A stretch of DNA of 19,169 bases from an uncultured Collinsella sp. Lineage in GTDB: Bacteria > Actinomycetota > Coriobacteriia > Coriobacteriales > Coriobacteriaceae. Below the pieces are notes generated by a model, which was not told the origin of the DNA, did not search any database, and saw nothing but the letters and a program-made list of their open reading frames with translations. The stretch covers positions 1 through 19,169 of the forward strand of contig CALBBA010000147.1 of assembly GCA_937926755.1 (NCBI GenBank). The letters are read 5' to 3'. How positions within the stretch are numbered: the stretch's first letter is position 1; each line of letters begins with the position of its first letter. The translations under genes were made by a program, and so were the position numbers. Shown here one piece after another: positions 6,476-13,322 of the stretch.

Positions 6476-6919
6476 ATGGCAAAAGAGGGAAAGAAGCCGA
6501 TAGGCAAAATCGTTCTGGGCGTCATCGTGGTGCTGGTTATCGTCGGTGCCGTGGGTTCTATGGGTGGCAATTCAACCGATTCGTCTGCGAGCGATTCGGC
6601 AAAACCTGTCGAGGCGACACAGCAGGCTGAGGAGCAAAAAGAACCGCAAGAACCGTATACCATTGCTGATGAGGCTGAAGACACCTCCAATCAGTTTGCC
6701 TATAAGATCACGGGTACGCTGACCAATAACACGGACAAGGAAAAGAGCTACATCCAGATTGAATATGTCCTGTATGATGCCGATGGCAACCAAGTTGGAA
6801 CTGCTTTTGCGAACACCAATCATCTGAAGGCTGGCGGTACGTGGAAGTTTGAGGCGACGGGAACCGCATCGCCCGATCAGGTCGCTAGCTGGGAGCGTTC
6901 GGACGTAAGCGGTTTCTAG
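6476..6919 (+). CDS. Membrane-anchored FxLYD-domain protein
   Basis: A 147-residue protein, probably extracytoplasmic. A short Lys-rich N-terminus (MAKEGKKPIGK) precedes a single hydrophobic helix (IVLGVIVVLVIVGAVGSMGG, about residues 12-31) that acts as an uncleaved signal anchor, since there is no lipobox Cys. Residues ~32-65 form a Ser/Asp/Glu/Gln-rich flexible stretch. The C-terminal domain (about 70-147) is FxLYD-like: ITGTLTNNTDKEKSYIQIEY, then VLYDADGNQVGTAFANTNHL and a WKFEATGT strand. FxLYD domains are small beta-sandwich modules on surface proteins, with no known enzymatic role. The start is fixed by AGGAAGGAT 5 nt upstream, which is part of the masking hairpin. It precedes the HTH/kinase pair in the same direction by about 30-60 bp. 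Confidence 0.8.
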   Translation: MAKEGKKPIGKIVLGVIVVLVIVGAVGSMGGNSTDSSASDSAKPVEATQQAEEQKEPQEPYTIADEAEDTSNQFAYKITGTLTNNTDKEKSYIQIEYVLYDADGNQVGTAFANTNHLKAGGTWKFEATGTASPDQVASWERSDVSGF

Positions 6920-6937
6920 CATGTTGCATGCACTGGG

Positions 6938-6954
6938 GGAGGTGAAGTCGTATA
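6938..6954 (+). promoter_or_regulatory. Near-perfect Shine-Dalgarno followed by ATA instead of ATG
   Basis: GGAGGTGA (6938-6945), an 8-nt match to the 16S anti-SD, is followed after 6 nt by ATA (6952-6954). The reading frame from there (I/M-PDKKLTEELLNELLD) is continuous with the helix-turn-helix protein. No ATG or GTG start exists in this frame upstream of the conserved region, so either ATA is used, the weaker TTG at 6979 is used, or a start codon mutation has reduced expression. Confidence 0.5.
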
Positions 6955-6978
6955 CCCGATAAAAAGCTGACTGAGGAG

Positions 6979-7374
6979 TTGCTCAATGAGCTTCTCGATG
7001 CGCCGAACATCGATGGCTATATCAGGGGGCACGACTTTGCCGCCCCGTCGCTTTCGGACTACCTGAAGCAGCTGCTGCAGGAAAAGGGCTTGGAGCGCTC
7101 GCGCGTGGTTCGTATGGCCGATCTCAATGAGACCTTTGGCTATCAGATCTTTACCGGTGCGCGTCATCCGAGTCGCAATAAGGTGCTGCAGATTGCCTTT
7201 GCGATGGCGCTGACGCTCAAAGAGACCAACCGTGCGCTGACGGCTGCCGGGGTAAGCGTCCTTAACTGCAAGGACCGCCGCGATGCGATTATCATCTTTT
7301 GCATCGATCGCGGGTGCAGTCTCCAAAAGGTCAACGAGGAACTGTATCGCTTTGGCGAGGAGACGGTGAGTTAG
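6979..7374 (+). CDS. Helix-turn-helix protein paired with the downstream Ser/Thr kinase
   Basis: 131 residues if started at TTG6979, or 140 if the ATA at 6952 initiates. A DNA-binding-like domain is visible in the middle: LSDYLKQLLQEKGLERSRVV, then RMADLNETFGYQIFTGARHP and SRNKVLQIAFAMALTLKETN. This resembles a compact XRE-type HTH in which YQIF-G-R-PSR lies in the recognition region. The C-terminal half (AGVSVLNCKDRRDAIIIFCI, then SLQKVNEELYRFGEETVS) is a conserved tail rather than a second known domain. I recall similar HTH proteins beside protein kinases in gut Firmicutes and Actinobacteria, from memory and not checked. TTG6979 has GAGGAG directly abutting it, so its own ribosome binding site is poor. 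It probably acts with the kinase encoded 98 bp downstream; phosphorylation of this protein is a guess. Confidence 0.75.
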   Translation: MLNELLDAPNIDGYIRGHDFAAPSLSDYLKQLLQEKGLERSRVVRMADLNETFGYQIFTGARHPSRNKVLQIAFAMALTLKETNRALTAAGVSVLNCKDRRDAIIIFCIDRGCSLQKVNEELYRFGEETVS

Positions 7375-7424
7375 CGGCTGATATCTGAGCCGGTAGAGCT
7401 GTCGAACAACGATGCAAACGAACG

Positions 7425-7454
7425 GGGCGCGGATGCCATGGGGTGTCTGCGCCC
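7425..7454 (+). promoter_or_regulatory. Hairpin before the kinase gene
   Basis: GGGCGCGGA (7425-7433) pairs with TCTGCGCCC (7446-7454) through nine pairs including one G-U, with a 12-nt loop. It sits immediately before the cluster of possible kinase start codons. No T tract follows. It may tune translation of the kinase or transcript processing between the HTH and kinase genes. Confidence 0.35.
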
Positions 7455-7472
7455 TGCGCTATGATGGAGGCT

Positions 7473-8852
7473 ATGGATACTCAGAGCCCAACATATTCCG
7501 ATGACGAGCTGACCGCAGCGCTTGCCGAGCACCTGGCGTCGCTCGATCGCGACGACAGCTATCGCGTGGAGCGTGTACTTAAGCGCTCGTCCGTTGAAGC
7601 AACCGAGCTCGTGTACTTTGAAGGAACCGGCGGTGGTTCGCTCGGCCCCTTTGTCCGTAAACGCATCGATGCTTCGGCTCAAATCGGCGGGGCATACGAG
7701 CGTCTGTTTGCCGCTCAGCGGGCAGGCAGGCGTTTTGAGCACCTGCCCAGAATCGTCGATTGTCGTCGTGTGGGCGACGAGCTCAACGTGGTTATGGAAT
7801 ACATCGAAGGGGAGACGCTCGGGGCGCTGGTGGACCGTCTGGGAGCCACCCCCGATTATGCGCGTGAATTGTATCCTTCCCTATGCGATGCCGTGGGCGA
7901 GCTCCACGCCGGTTTTGCAATAGCGGGGGAGACGTCGGCGCCGGTGATCCATCGTGACCTCAAGCCGTCGAATATCATCGTGACAGGTGCCAACTATACG
8001 CCTGATGACGGCCTGACATTTTCATCGCTGGTGATTATCGACTTGGGGATCGCTCGCGTATGGCGCGACGGCGCCGATGCCGATACCGTCAAGTTTGGGA
8101 CGCGACCCTATGCGCCGCCCGAGCAGTATGGGTTTGGGCAGACGAGTGTGCGCAGCGACGTCTACGCGCTTGGCGCCCTGTTGTTCTTCTGCTTGACGGG
8201 AGTCGACCCTAAACCAGGGCTCGACATGCGCGAGCAATGCGAGGCGCGCGACATTCCCACTCCACTTGCCGATGCCGTCTGCATGTCGATGGCGCTCGAC
8301 CCGGCCAAGCGTTTTGCGAGCGTGGAAGCGTTGGGACGGGCGACGCGCGCGGCATACGATCTGAGTCGCCCCGTGCGGCCTCCTGCGCCTGCGCCTGTCC
8401 GTACTCCGGCCTCGGAGACGGTGCTGACGCCCCAAGGGCTCCAGAACCCTGCAGGGCTTCCTAGGCCTGCCGCCTCCGCTGCATGCGGTCTGCTCTCTCG
8501 CGTTCCGGAGTCTCTGGGGCGCATTTGGAATACGCTCGTCTGCTTCTCGCTGCTTGTGTTCTTTGCCGGAAGTCACTTTGCCGTTTTTCACCCCACGGGA
8601 GCAAACCAAAGCTACCCGACGTGGCTTCTCATAATCGAGTATTTTTTCTTTGTCGATGGCCTTATGGTGCTTATGCATTTTGCGCTGCTCGATAAGCGCC
8701 GTCTTCGTCGGCGATTCGCACTGCTCGACAGCTATCGCGGCAAGAAACTCGCGAAACTCTGGCTCAAGGCATTGGGTGTGCTGCTCCTATGCATGATCGT
8801 CATAGTCGCGGTTGCCAATGCGACCGGCGTCGTCGATACCTCCGCTACCTAA
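7473..8852 (+). CDS. Membrane-anchored Hanks-type Ser/Thr protein kinase with C-terminal transmembrane region
   Basis: About 459 residues. The kinase domain spans roughly residues 28-295: an ATP-anchoring Lys63 in FVRKRID, a hinge VVMEYIEGETLG, the catalytic loop HRDLKPSN (160-167), a DLG (190-192) replacing DFG, the activation segment TRPYAPPEQYG and SDVYALGALLF. No clear glycine-rich loop is visible in the N-lobe. A Pro/Ala-rich linker (about 300-340) leads to two or three hydrophobic helices (WNTLVCFSLLVFFAG, LLIIEYFFFVDGLMVLMHF and LGVLLLCMIVIVAVA), so the kinase is cytoplasmic and tethered by its C-terminus. No PASTA or other sensor domain is present. The start is uncertain: ATG7461, ATG7464 and ATG7473 are in frame, and GGAGG lies just 2 nt before the last. 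It ends at a strong terminator and pairs with the HTH gene upstream. Confidence 0.88.
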   Translation: MDTQSPTYSDDELTAALAEHLASLDRDDSYRVERVLKRSSVEATELVYFEGTGGGSLGPFVRKRIDASAQIGGAYERLFAAQRAGRRFEHLPRIVDCRRVGDELNVVMEYIEGETLGALVDRLGATPDYARELYPSLCDAVGELHAGFAIAGETSAPVIHRDLKPSNIIVTGANYTPDDGLTFSSLVIIDLGIARVWRDGADADTVKFGTRPYAPPEQYGFGQTSVRSDVYALGALLFFCLTGVDPKPGLDMREQCEARDIPTPLADAVCMSMALDPAKRFASVEALGRATRAAYDLSRPVRPPAPAPVRTPASETVLTPQGLQNPAGLPRPAASAACGLLSRVPESLGRIWNTLVCFSLLVFFAGSHFAVFHPTGANQSYPTWLLIIEYFFFVDGLMVLMHFALLDKRRLRRRFALLDSYRGKKLAKLWLKALGVLLLCMIVIVAVANATGVVDTSAT

Positions 8853-8856
8853 AAGA

Positions 8857-8879
8857 AAAGGGCCCCATTGGGGCCCTTT
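8857..8879. terminator. Bidirectional intrinsic terminator between kinase and lysozyme-like genes
   Basis: AAAGGGCCCC (8857-8866), loop ATT, GGGGCCCTTT (8870-8879) is a perfect 10-bp stem with A and T tails. It starts 5 bp after the plus-strand kinase stop and ends 11 bp before the minus-strand gene's stop, so it serves both convergent transcripts. Confidence 0.85.
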
Positions 8880-8889
8880 GCAGTTGCAC

Positions 8890-10023
8890 TTAGATGCGGT
8901 TCATCTGAGCGGCGACTTTGTTGTACCAGTCCTGCCATGTGGGCGGGCAGTACTTTTTGGCCGCAGCCGGGGTAAGGGTGGAGCCGTAGTTGGCGCCCAG
9001 ATAGGCAACGTGAGCGGAGATGCCCTCGCTCCAGCTGCCAAAGCTGCGCCAACCGCCGCCACGGGCACTCCAGCCCCAGGCGTTGTAAGAATTGGCACAA
9101 TAAGCACCCTTGGTGCTCTCGATGCAGGCGATGGCGGGGGACCAACGGGGGTCGACACCGGTATTCCAAGCGGCGACGGCAAAGTTGTAGCCCTGGCCTG
9201 CCATGGGGGAGCCGGCGAGATAATTGTCGATGCGGCTCGTCCACTCATTAATGAACGAATCGTAATCGGAGCTACCGGTATTGGAGTTGTTCACCGTGGT
9301 GTCGATGGTGGTGTTGGTGTTGGTGGCCTGGCTGCTGGAATTGCTGCCGCTTACGCCCTCGCCCGAGAGCTTCTCGGCGGCAGCGGCCTTATCGGCCTCA
9401 AGCTTGGCAAGCTCGGCGGCATTTTCCTGCTCGGCTTTTGCCTGTGCCTCGCTGCGGAGCTGCTGGGCCTGCGCCAGCGCATCCTCGGCGTTTTTCTGCT
9501 CTGCCTCAAGCTGTGACTTGGCCTGCTGGAGCTCGGCCTTGTTCTGCTCGAGTTCGGTTTGCATGTTATTGAGCTCTTCGATCTCGTCGACGCTCGAGCT
9601 CGTGATCTGGTTGGTGTATTTGCAGGTCGTGATGAACTCACCCAGGCTCTGTGCGTTGACCAGGAAGCTCACGATGGGATTGGTGCCCTTCTGATACTTG
9701 TACAGATCGCGCATGGCGGAGCTTGCCTTGGCCTGCTGCTCGGGAAGCTTGGCCTCGATTTCCTCGATGCTTGCCTCATTGGAGTCAATCTGCTTTTGCA
9801 GGTCATCGAGTTTGGTGCGGGCGTCGTTGTAGGCGCTCGTGGCGGCTTCGATCTTCTGCTGCGCTGCGGAAAGCTGGTCCTGCGTTGCCTGCGAGGCGGC
9901 ATACGCCGCAACGGGGGAGAGCATCGGCGTGGCCGTCAACGCAACGGCGAGCGCGGCGCTCGTGATGATACGAGCCGGCTTCGACGCGATGAGCGCTGCG
10001 ACGCGATGATTCGAATGCTGCAT
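8890..10023 (-). CDS. Secreted coiled-coil protein with C-terminal lysozyme/transglycosylase-like domain
   Basis: 377 residues. The N-terminus (about 1-42) is a Sec signal peptide with a long n-region (KPARIITSAALAVALTATPM) and cleavage near YAA/AYAAS. Residues ~43-215 form a long heptad-rich coiled coil of the CwlO/PcsB N-terminal type (QLSAAQQKIEAATSAYNDAR; SLGEFITTCKYTNQI; an Ala/Glu/Gln-rich tail). A Ser/Asn/Thr linker follows (~216-255). The C-terminal ~120 residues (WNTGVDPRWSPAIACIESTK, WGWSARGGGW, SFGSWSEGISAHVAYLG) resemble soluble lytic transglycosylase or lysozyme-like folds, with Glu in CIEST the likely catalytic acid. A role in peptidoglycan cleavage at the cell surface is expected. 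ATG10023 is chosen over a TTG five codons earlier because GAGGG lies 5-6 nt upstream. The promoter region carries two linked palindromes. Confidence 0.82.
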   Translation of the reverse strand: MQHSNHRVAALIASKPARIITSAALAVALTATPMLSPVAAYAASQATQDQLSAAQQKIEAATSAYNDARTKLDDLQKQIDSNEASIEEIEAKLPEQQAKASSAMRDLYKYQKGTNPIVSFLVNAQSLGEFITTCKYTNQITSSSVDEIEELNNMQTELEQNKAELQQAKSQLEAEQKNAEDALAQAQQLRSEAQAKAEQENAAELAKLEADKAAAAEKLSGEGVSGSNSSSQATNTNTTIDTTVNNSNTGSSDYDSFINEWTSRIDNYLAGSPMAGQGYNFAVAAWNTGVDPRWSPAIACIESTKGAYCANSYNAWGWSARGGGWRSFGSWSEGISAHVAYLGANYGSTLTPAAAKKYCPPTWQDWYNKVAAQMNRI

Positions 10024-10084
10024 CCAATCCCTCTGCAATCAATCGTAGGTTATGGTTCGAACGGTATTCTACTACTGCTTTCGA

Positions 10085-10132
10085 CCTCAACTTGAACCTT
10101 AAAGGTTCCAAAGGGTCAAGTTGAACTTGAGG
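10085..10132. promoter_or_regulatory. Two 15-bp palindromes, 22 bp apart, upstream of the wall-hydrolase gene
   Basis: GAACCTT-A-AAGGTTC (10094-10108) and TCAAGTT-G-AACTTGA (10116-10130) are each perfect palindromes, with centres 22 bp (two helical turns) apart. They are embedded in a wider inverted repeat: CCTCAA (10085-10090) with TTGAGG (10127-10132), and CAACTTGA (10088-10095) with TCAAGTTG (10116-10123). A related GTTCAACTTTAAC occurs near 10180. The second palindrome resembles MerR-family sites such as the SoxR box CCTCAAGTTAACTTGAGG. The region 10024-10257 contains no gene and presumably the promoter of the minus-strand wall hydrolase. Confidence 0.5.
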
Positions 10133-10257
10133 CTTTGGCTTTGACCTGCAGTTATAGTGAATTGTTGAGAAACCATAGAGTTCAACTTTAACGTTACGGA
10201 ACTCGGTCTGATCGCAGATTCACGCCTTAAGGGCTACTCCAACATGGGGTTTTGCAC

Positions 10258-10890
10258 CTATAGGGTTCCCTCGCGGCGAGCCTGCTCAATTTCTTCGAGC
10301 GCCTCGGCTGGGGTGAAGGAACACGTGCCGTCGCCGAGCTTGACTGTTTGGATATCGTCTCCGACATGCACCTCTCCGCCTCGAAGCACCACACCGAAAA
10401 TGCCCTCGTGGGGAAAGATGCAATCACCGGCGAGATAGTAGATAGCACAGCGGGTGTGGCAGACCTTGCCGATCTGACTGATTTCGACCAGGACATCGTT
10501 GCCAATCTTGAGCTGCGTTCCCAGGGGGAGCGAGAGCAGGTTGATGCCCTGGGTTGTGAAGTTCTCGCCAAAGTCGCCCTCGTGCACATCGAGCCCGCGC
10601 GCCTGCGCCGTCTGGATAGACTCTGCAGCTAAAAAGGAAACCTGGCGGTGCCAATGCCCGGCGTGCGCATCGGAGGCGAGGCCAAACTGCTCGATGACGG
10701 TGTCGTGCCCGTCGGCGACGGGTGACTTGCGCGTGCCTTTGTGCTCCGACGTGTTGATTGAGACGATACGGGCAGGCCCGTTGTAAGCATCGTTTGCGGT
10801 GCGTAGGGGAGCTGCCGTCTGGGCACGATCTGCAAGTTCGCGCTTGGCGGCGTCAATGATGGGGTTGTTGATCGGATGAGCCTGGGGCAC
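10258..10890 (-). CDS. MOSC-domain protein
   Basis: 210 residues, cytoplasmic. The core from ~residue 38 matches MOSC (molybdenum cofactor sulfurase C-terminal) domains: GPARIVSINTSEHKGTRKSP, AHWHRQVSFL-type segment, EGDFGENFTTQGI (the GxFGENLxxxG motif), LPLGTQLKIG, and the conserved Cys region KVCHTRCAIYY (Cys144, Cys148, and Cys157 following). HEGIFGVVLRGGEV is also typical. MOSC proteins carry sulfur or bind molybdopterin-type cofactors, but stand-alone members often have no known substrate. The N-terminal ~35 residues are not part of the domain. The start is GTG with AAAGG about 7 nt upstream. No molybdopterin gene is near it in this window, so its partner is unknown. No terminator is obvious after it. 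Confidence 0.85.
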   Translation of the reverse strand: MPQAHPINNPIIDAAKRELADRAQTAAPLRTANDAYNGPARIVSINTSEHKGTRKSPVADGHDTVIEQFGLASDAHAGHWHRQVSFLAAESIQTAQARGLDVHEGDFGENFTTQGINLLSLPLGTQLKIGNDVLVEISQIGKVCHTRCAIYYLAGDCIFPHEGIFGVVLRGGEVHVGDDIQTVKLGDGTCSFTPAEALEEIEQARREGTL

Positions 10891-11024
10891 GGTGCACCTT
10901 TCGACGGGGTGGGCTACATGTTGAATCCTACAACAACGGTAGGTTCATTGCCCATTGTCATACAACGGTGGGTGCCGTCTTCGTGCTGGACGATTACGTC
11001 GATTGCCATAGATACGGTGGAGCT

Positions 11025-11054
11025 TTGGGCGTCGGCGGCTTGGCACGCTAGAAT
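11025..11054 (+). promoter_or_regulatory. Candidate promoter of the D-Asp ligase gene
   Basis: TTGGGC (11025-11030), an 18-bp spacer and TAGAAT (11049-11054) lie 57 bp before the ligase ATG. The -10 matches 5 of 6 positions and the -35 is weaker. The remaining region 10891-11024 contains scattered CAACGGT repeats and no gene. Confidence 0.5.
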
Positions 11055-11110
11055 AAATCAGTTGCGCAAAGACCGCCCGTCGTGTGGGCAGTTCATGATA
11101 GGAAGTTTCC

Positions 11111-12367
11111 ATGGCATTGCAGTTTACAGAGCGCGAGTTTATTCCCGTGCTGCTCGGCGGCGACATCAATGCGTATTCGGTGGCGCGCGCCTTCTACGAG
11201 GAGTATCAGGTCAAGAGCCTGGTCTTTGGCAAGTATCAGACGGGCCCTGCGTATCGCAGCCAGATTATCGACTACACGCCTAACGTGGATATCGACACCA
11301 TGCCTGTGATGCTTAAGACCGTCAACGGTATCGCTCGGGAACATGCCGACAAGACGATTGTCCTGATGGGCTGCGGCGATAACTATGTTGCCCTGGTGGC
11401 CCAGGCCAAGGATGCCAACGAGCTGGCGGATAACATCGTTTCGCCTTACGCGCCCTATAGCATGCTTGAGCAGTGCCAGAAGAAGGAGATCTTCTACGAG
11501 CTGTGCGAGAAGCATGGCGTGCCCTATCCGCACACGTTTACCTTTACCAAGGCGATGCTCAATGCCCAGGGTGAGGCGCCTGCCGAAGTGCTCGACCAGA
11601 TTGATTTTCCTTACCCGATGATTCTGAAGCCTTCTGACGGCATCATGTGGTGGCAGCATGAGTTCGAGGGCCAGAAGAAGGCCTATGAGATTGCCGACCG
11701 CGCCGAGCTGGAACAGGTCATTCGCGACTCGTATGCCAGCGGCTACACCGACGACCTGATCTTGCAGGATCGCGTGCCCGGCAACGACGAGTACATGCGC
11801 GTGCTCACCAGCTATTCCGACCGCAACGGTAAGGTCCGCATGATGTGCCTGGGCCATGTGCTACTCGAGGAGCATCAGCCCCACGGTGTCGGCAACCATG
11901 CCTGTATCATTACCGAGCCCAACGACGAGCTCATGGGCGGCGTGCGTAAGTTGCTCGAGGACCTTCACTTTGTGGGCTATTCCAACTTTGACGTAAAGTA
12001 CGACGAGCGCGACGGCTCGTTTAAGTTCTTCGATTTCAACACGCGCCAGGGCCGCAGCAACTACTACGTTACCAACAGCGGCTTTAACGTTGCCAAGTAT
12101 GTGGTGGACGAGTATGTGTTCAACCGTCCGTTTGAGCCGGAGTTTGTGACGGCTCAGGACGAGGCCCTGTGGATGGTCGTCCCCATGGGCGTCGTCGACA
12201 AGTACGTCAAGGATCCCGAGCTGCGCGCTAAGGTGCATCGCCTGGACAAGGAAGGCAAGGGCGCCGACCCTTCGTTTATGAAGGGCGACTTTGTCTTTAA
12301 CCGCTGGCTGCGCATGTGGCACACCAAGCTGCGCCACTTTAAGCTGTTCAAGACGTATTACAAGTAG
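11111..12367 (+). CDS. D-aspartate ligase (ATP-grasp), peptidoglycan crossbridge
   Basis: 418 residues, cytoplasmic ATP-grasp ligase resembling Aslfm of Enterococcus faecium, which adds D-aspartate to the epsilon-amine of Lys in the UDP-MurNAc-pentapeptide as beta-aspartyl phosphate chemistry. Family-like features are FIPVLLGGDINAYSVARAF at the N-terminus, YPHTFTFTKAM, the ATP-grasp lysine in FPYPMILKPSDG, LILQDRVPGNDEYMRVL, KVRMMCLGHVLLEEHQPHGV, and the metal-binding FDFNTRQGRSNYY near the C-terminal third. Length is close to the E. faecium enzyme. ATG11111 has AGGAAG 5 nt upstream. The next gene is an aspartate racemase, the same pairing that makes and uses D-Asp in enterococci and lactococci, and this supports the specific substrate over generic carboxylate-amine ligase. 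Confidence 0.85.
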   Translation: MALQFTEREFIPVLLGGDINAYSVARAFYEEYQVKSLVFGKYQTGPAYRSQIIDYTPNVDIDTMPVMLKTVNGIAREHADKTIVLMGCGDNYVALVAQAKDANELADNIVSPYAPYSMLEQCQKKEIFYELCEKHGVPYPHTFTFTKAMLNAQGEAPAEVLDQIDFPYPMILKPSDGIMWWQHEFEGQKKAYEIADRAELEQVIRDSYASGYTDDLILQDRVPGNDEYMRVLTSYSDRNGKVRMMCLGHVLLEEHQPHGVGNHACIITEPNDELMGGVRKLLEDLHFVGYSNFDVKYDERDGSFKFFDFNTRQGRSNYYVTNSGFNVAKYVVDEYVFNRPFEPEFVTAQDEALWMVVPMGVVDKYVKDPELRAKVHRLDKEGKGADPSFMKGDFVFNRWLRMWHTKLRHFKLFKTYYK

Positions 12368-12376
12368 ATGAGCGCG

Positions 12377-12406
12377 GCGCCCGTCCGGTTTGCATCGGGC
12401 GGGCGC
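12377..12406 (+). promoter_or_regulatory. GC hairpin between ligase and racemase genes
   Basis: GCGCCCGTCCG (12377-12387) pairs with CGGGCGGGCGC (12396-12406) over 11 bp with one G-U and an 8-nt loop. It follows the ligase stop by 9 bp. There is no T tract, so it more likely stabilises the ligase mRNA or attenuates racemase expression than fully terminates. Confidence 0.5.
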
Positions 12407-12417
12407 GGGTATGATAC

Positions 12418-12429
12418 GCGCAATTGCGC
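12418..12429. promoter_or_regulatory. Perfect palindrome GCGCAATTGCGC before the racemase
   Basis: A 12-bp perfect palindrome lies 3 bp after a TATGAT hexamer (12410-12415) and 11 bp before the racemase Shine-Dalgarno. If TATGAT is a -10 element, the palindrome would be an operator at the start site. No good -35 is seen at normal spacing. Confidence 0.35.
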
Positions 12430-12451
12430 AAGCGTCACCAAGGAGGCGGCG

Positions 12452-13198
12452 ATGGAAAAGCTGGGAGTTATCGGTGGCATGGGCGCCGAGGCCACGTCGT
12501 ATTACTACGACCAGGTGGTGCGTCATACGGCTGCTGCCTGCGATCAGGAACATATCGACATGGTGGTACTCTCCAAGTCGACCATGCCCGACCGCACGCT
12601 GGCCATTAAGACCGGCGAGCATGCCAAACTGCTGGCGACCATGAAAGAGTGCGCCCAGGCACTCGAGTCGCTGGGCTGTGCACACATTGCCATTCCCTGC
12701 AACACGTCACACTACTTCTATGACCAGATCCAGTCGTTTACGAAGGTGCCGATTATCCACATGCCGCGTGAGTCGGTGCGCTATGCTCTGGCCGGTGCGG
12801 TGATGGGGGAGTGTGAGTTCGACCCCAACCTGAGTATGCCGGCCGAGCCGGTGCATAAGATCGGCATCATGGGCACCGATGGCACCGTGGGCGCGGGCGT
12901 CTACGGCCGCGAATGTAAGGCTGCGGGTGTTGAGGTCGTCTATCCCAGCGAGAAACGTCAGAACGATGTGATGTCGCTTATCTACGATGATGTGAAGGCC
13001 GGACGTGAGCCCGATATGGATAAGTTCGACCGCGTGATGTGGGAGTTCGCCCGTAGCGGCTGCGACCGTGTCATTCTGGCCTGCACCGAGCTATCGGTGC
13101 TGCAGAAGCATCGAGAGATGCCCGAGATCACCCTCGATGCTATGGATGTCCTGGTGCGCGAATCCATCATCCGCAGCGGCGTCCCCTACCGCCTCTAG
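12452..13198 (+). CDS. Aspartate racemase (Asp/Glu racemase family)
   Basis: 248 residues, cytoplasmic, cofactor-independent racemase that interconverts L- and D-aspartate through two Cys residues. The N-terminal MEKLGVIGGMGAEATSYYYD is the aspartate racemase signature. Catalytic Cys83 is in IPCNTSHYF and Cys211 in ILACTELSVL. Internal KIGIMGTDGTVGAGVY starts the second pseudo-symmetric domain. The start at ATG12452 has AAGGAGG 5-6 nt upstream. A longer frame to 12368 overlaps the hairpin and the palindrome and adds a non-family N-terminus, so I reject it. It lies 84 bp after the D-aspartate ligase and should feed it with D-Asp. A terminator follows. Confidence 0.93.
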   Translation: MEKLGVIGGMGAEATSYYYDQVVRHTAAACDQEHIDMVVLSKSTMPDRTLAIKTGEHAKLLATMKECAQALESLGCAHIAIPCNTSHYFYDQIQSFTKVPIIHMPRESVRYALAGAVMGECEFDPNLSMPAEPVHKIGIMGTDGTVGAGVYGRECKAAGVEVVYPSEKRQNDVMSLIYDDVKAGREPDMDKFDRVMWEFARSGCDRVILACTELSVLQKHREMPEITLDAMDVLVRESIIRSGVPYRL

Positions 13199-13216
13199 CT
13201 TCCGACCCGTCAAAAA

Positions 13217-13255
13217 GGGACAGGTTAATTTTGGTAGGTTTTATCTGGTGAAACA
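13217..13255. repeat. Possible dispersed element, copy 1 (GGGACAG...GGTGAAACA)
   Basis: GGGACAG (13217-13223), then a TTTTGGT block and GGTGAAACA (13247-13255), lies between the racemase stop and the terminator. A similar arrangement, GGGACAG-TCTTTGGT-GGTGAAGCA, occurs at 15889-15912. The similarity is short, so shared origin is only suggested. Confidence 0.3.
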
Positions 13256-13259
13256 GTAA

Positions 13260-13290
13260 GGCCTCGGCTCGTTTGGTGCGAGCCGAGGCC
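13260..13290. terminator. Bidirectional intrinsic terminator after racemase and EcfT
   Basis: GGCCTCGGCTCG (13260-13271), loop TTTGGTG, CGAGCCGAGGCC (13279-13290) forms a perfect 12-bp stem, extended by AA/TT, followed by TTTT on the plus strand. It serves the plus-strand racemase and the convergent minus-strand EcfT gene, which stops at 13323. Confidence 0.88.
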
Positions 13291-13322
13291 TTTTGCGTTG
13301 GGCGGTTGCTGTCAGTGGTGAA

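Noticed and set aside
10094..10130. SoxR regulon site
   Set aside because: The half-site resembles the SoxR box, but spacing and the second palindrome differ, and no soxR gene is in view. It is kept only as a general MerR-like resemblance.
10891..11024. Molybdenum-cofactor riboswitch before the MOSC gene
   Set aside because: The region contains only short CAACGGT repeats. I see no conserved riboswitch core.
12368..12451. Longer N-terminus for the aspartate racemase
   Set aside because: The extra residues cover a hairpin and palindrome and do not resemble the family. AAGGAGG lies directly before ATG12452.
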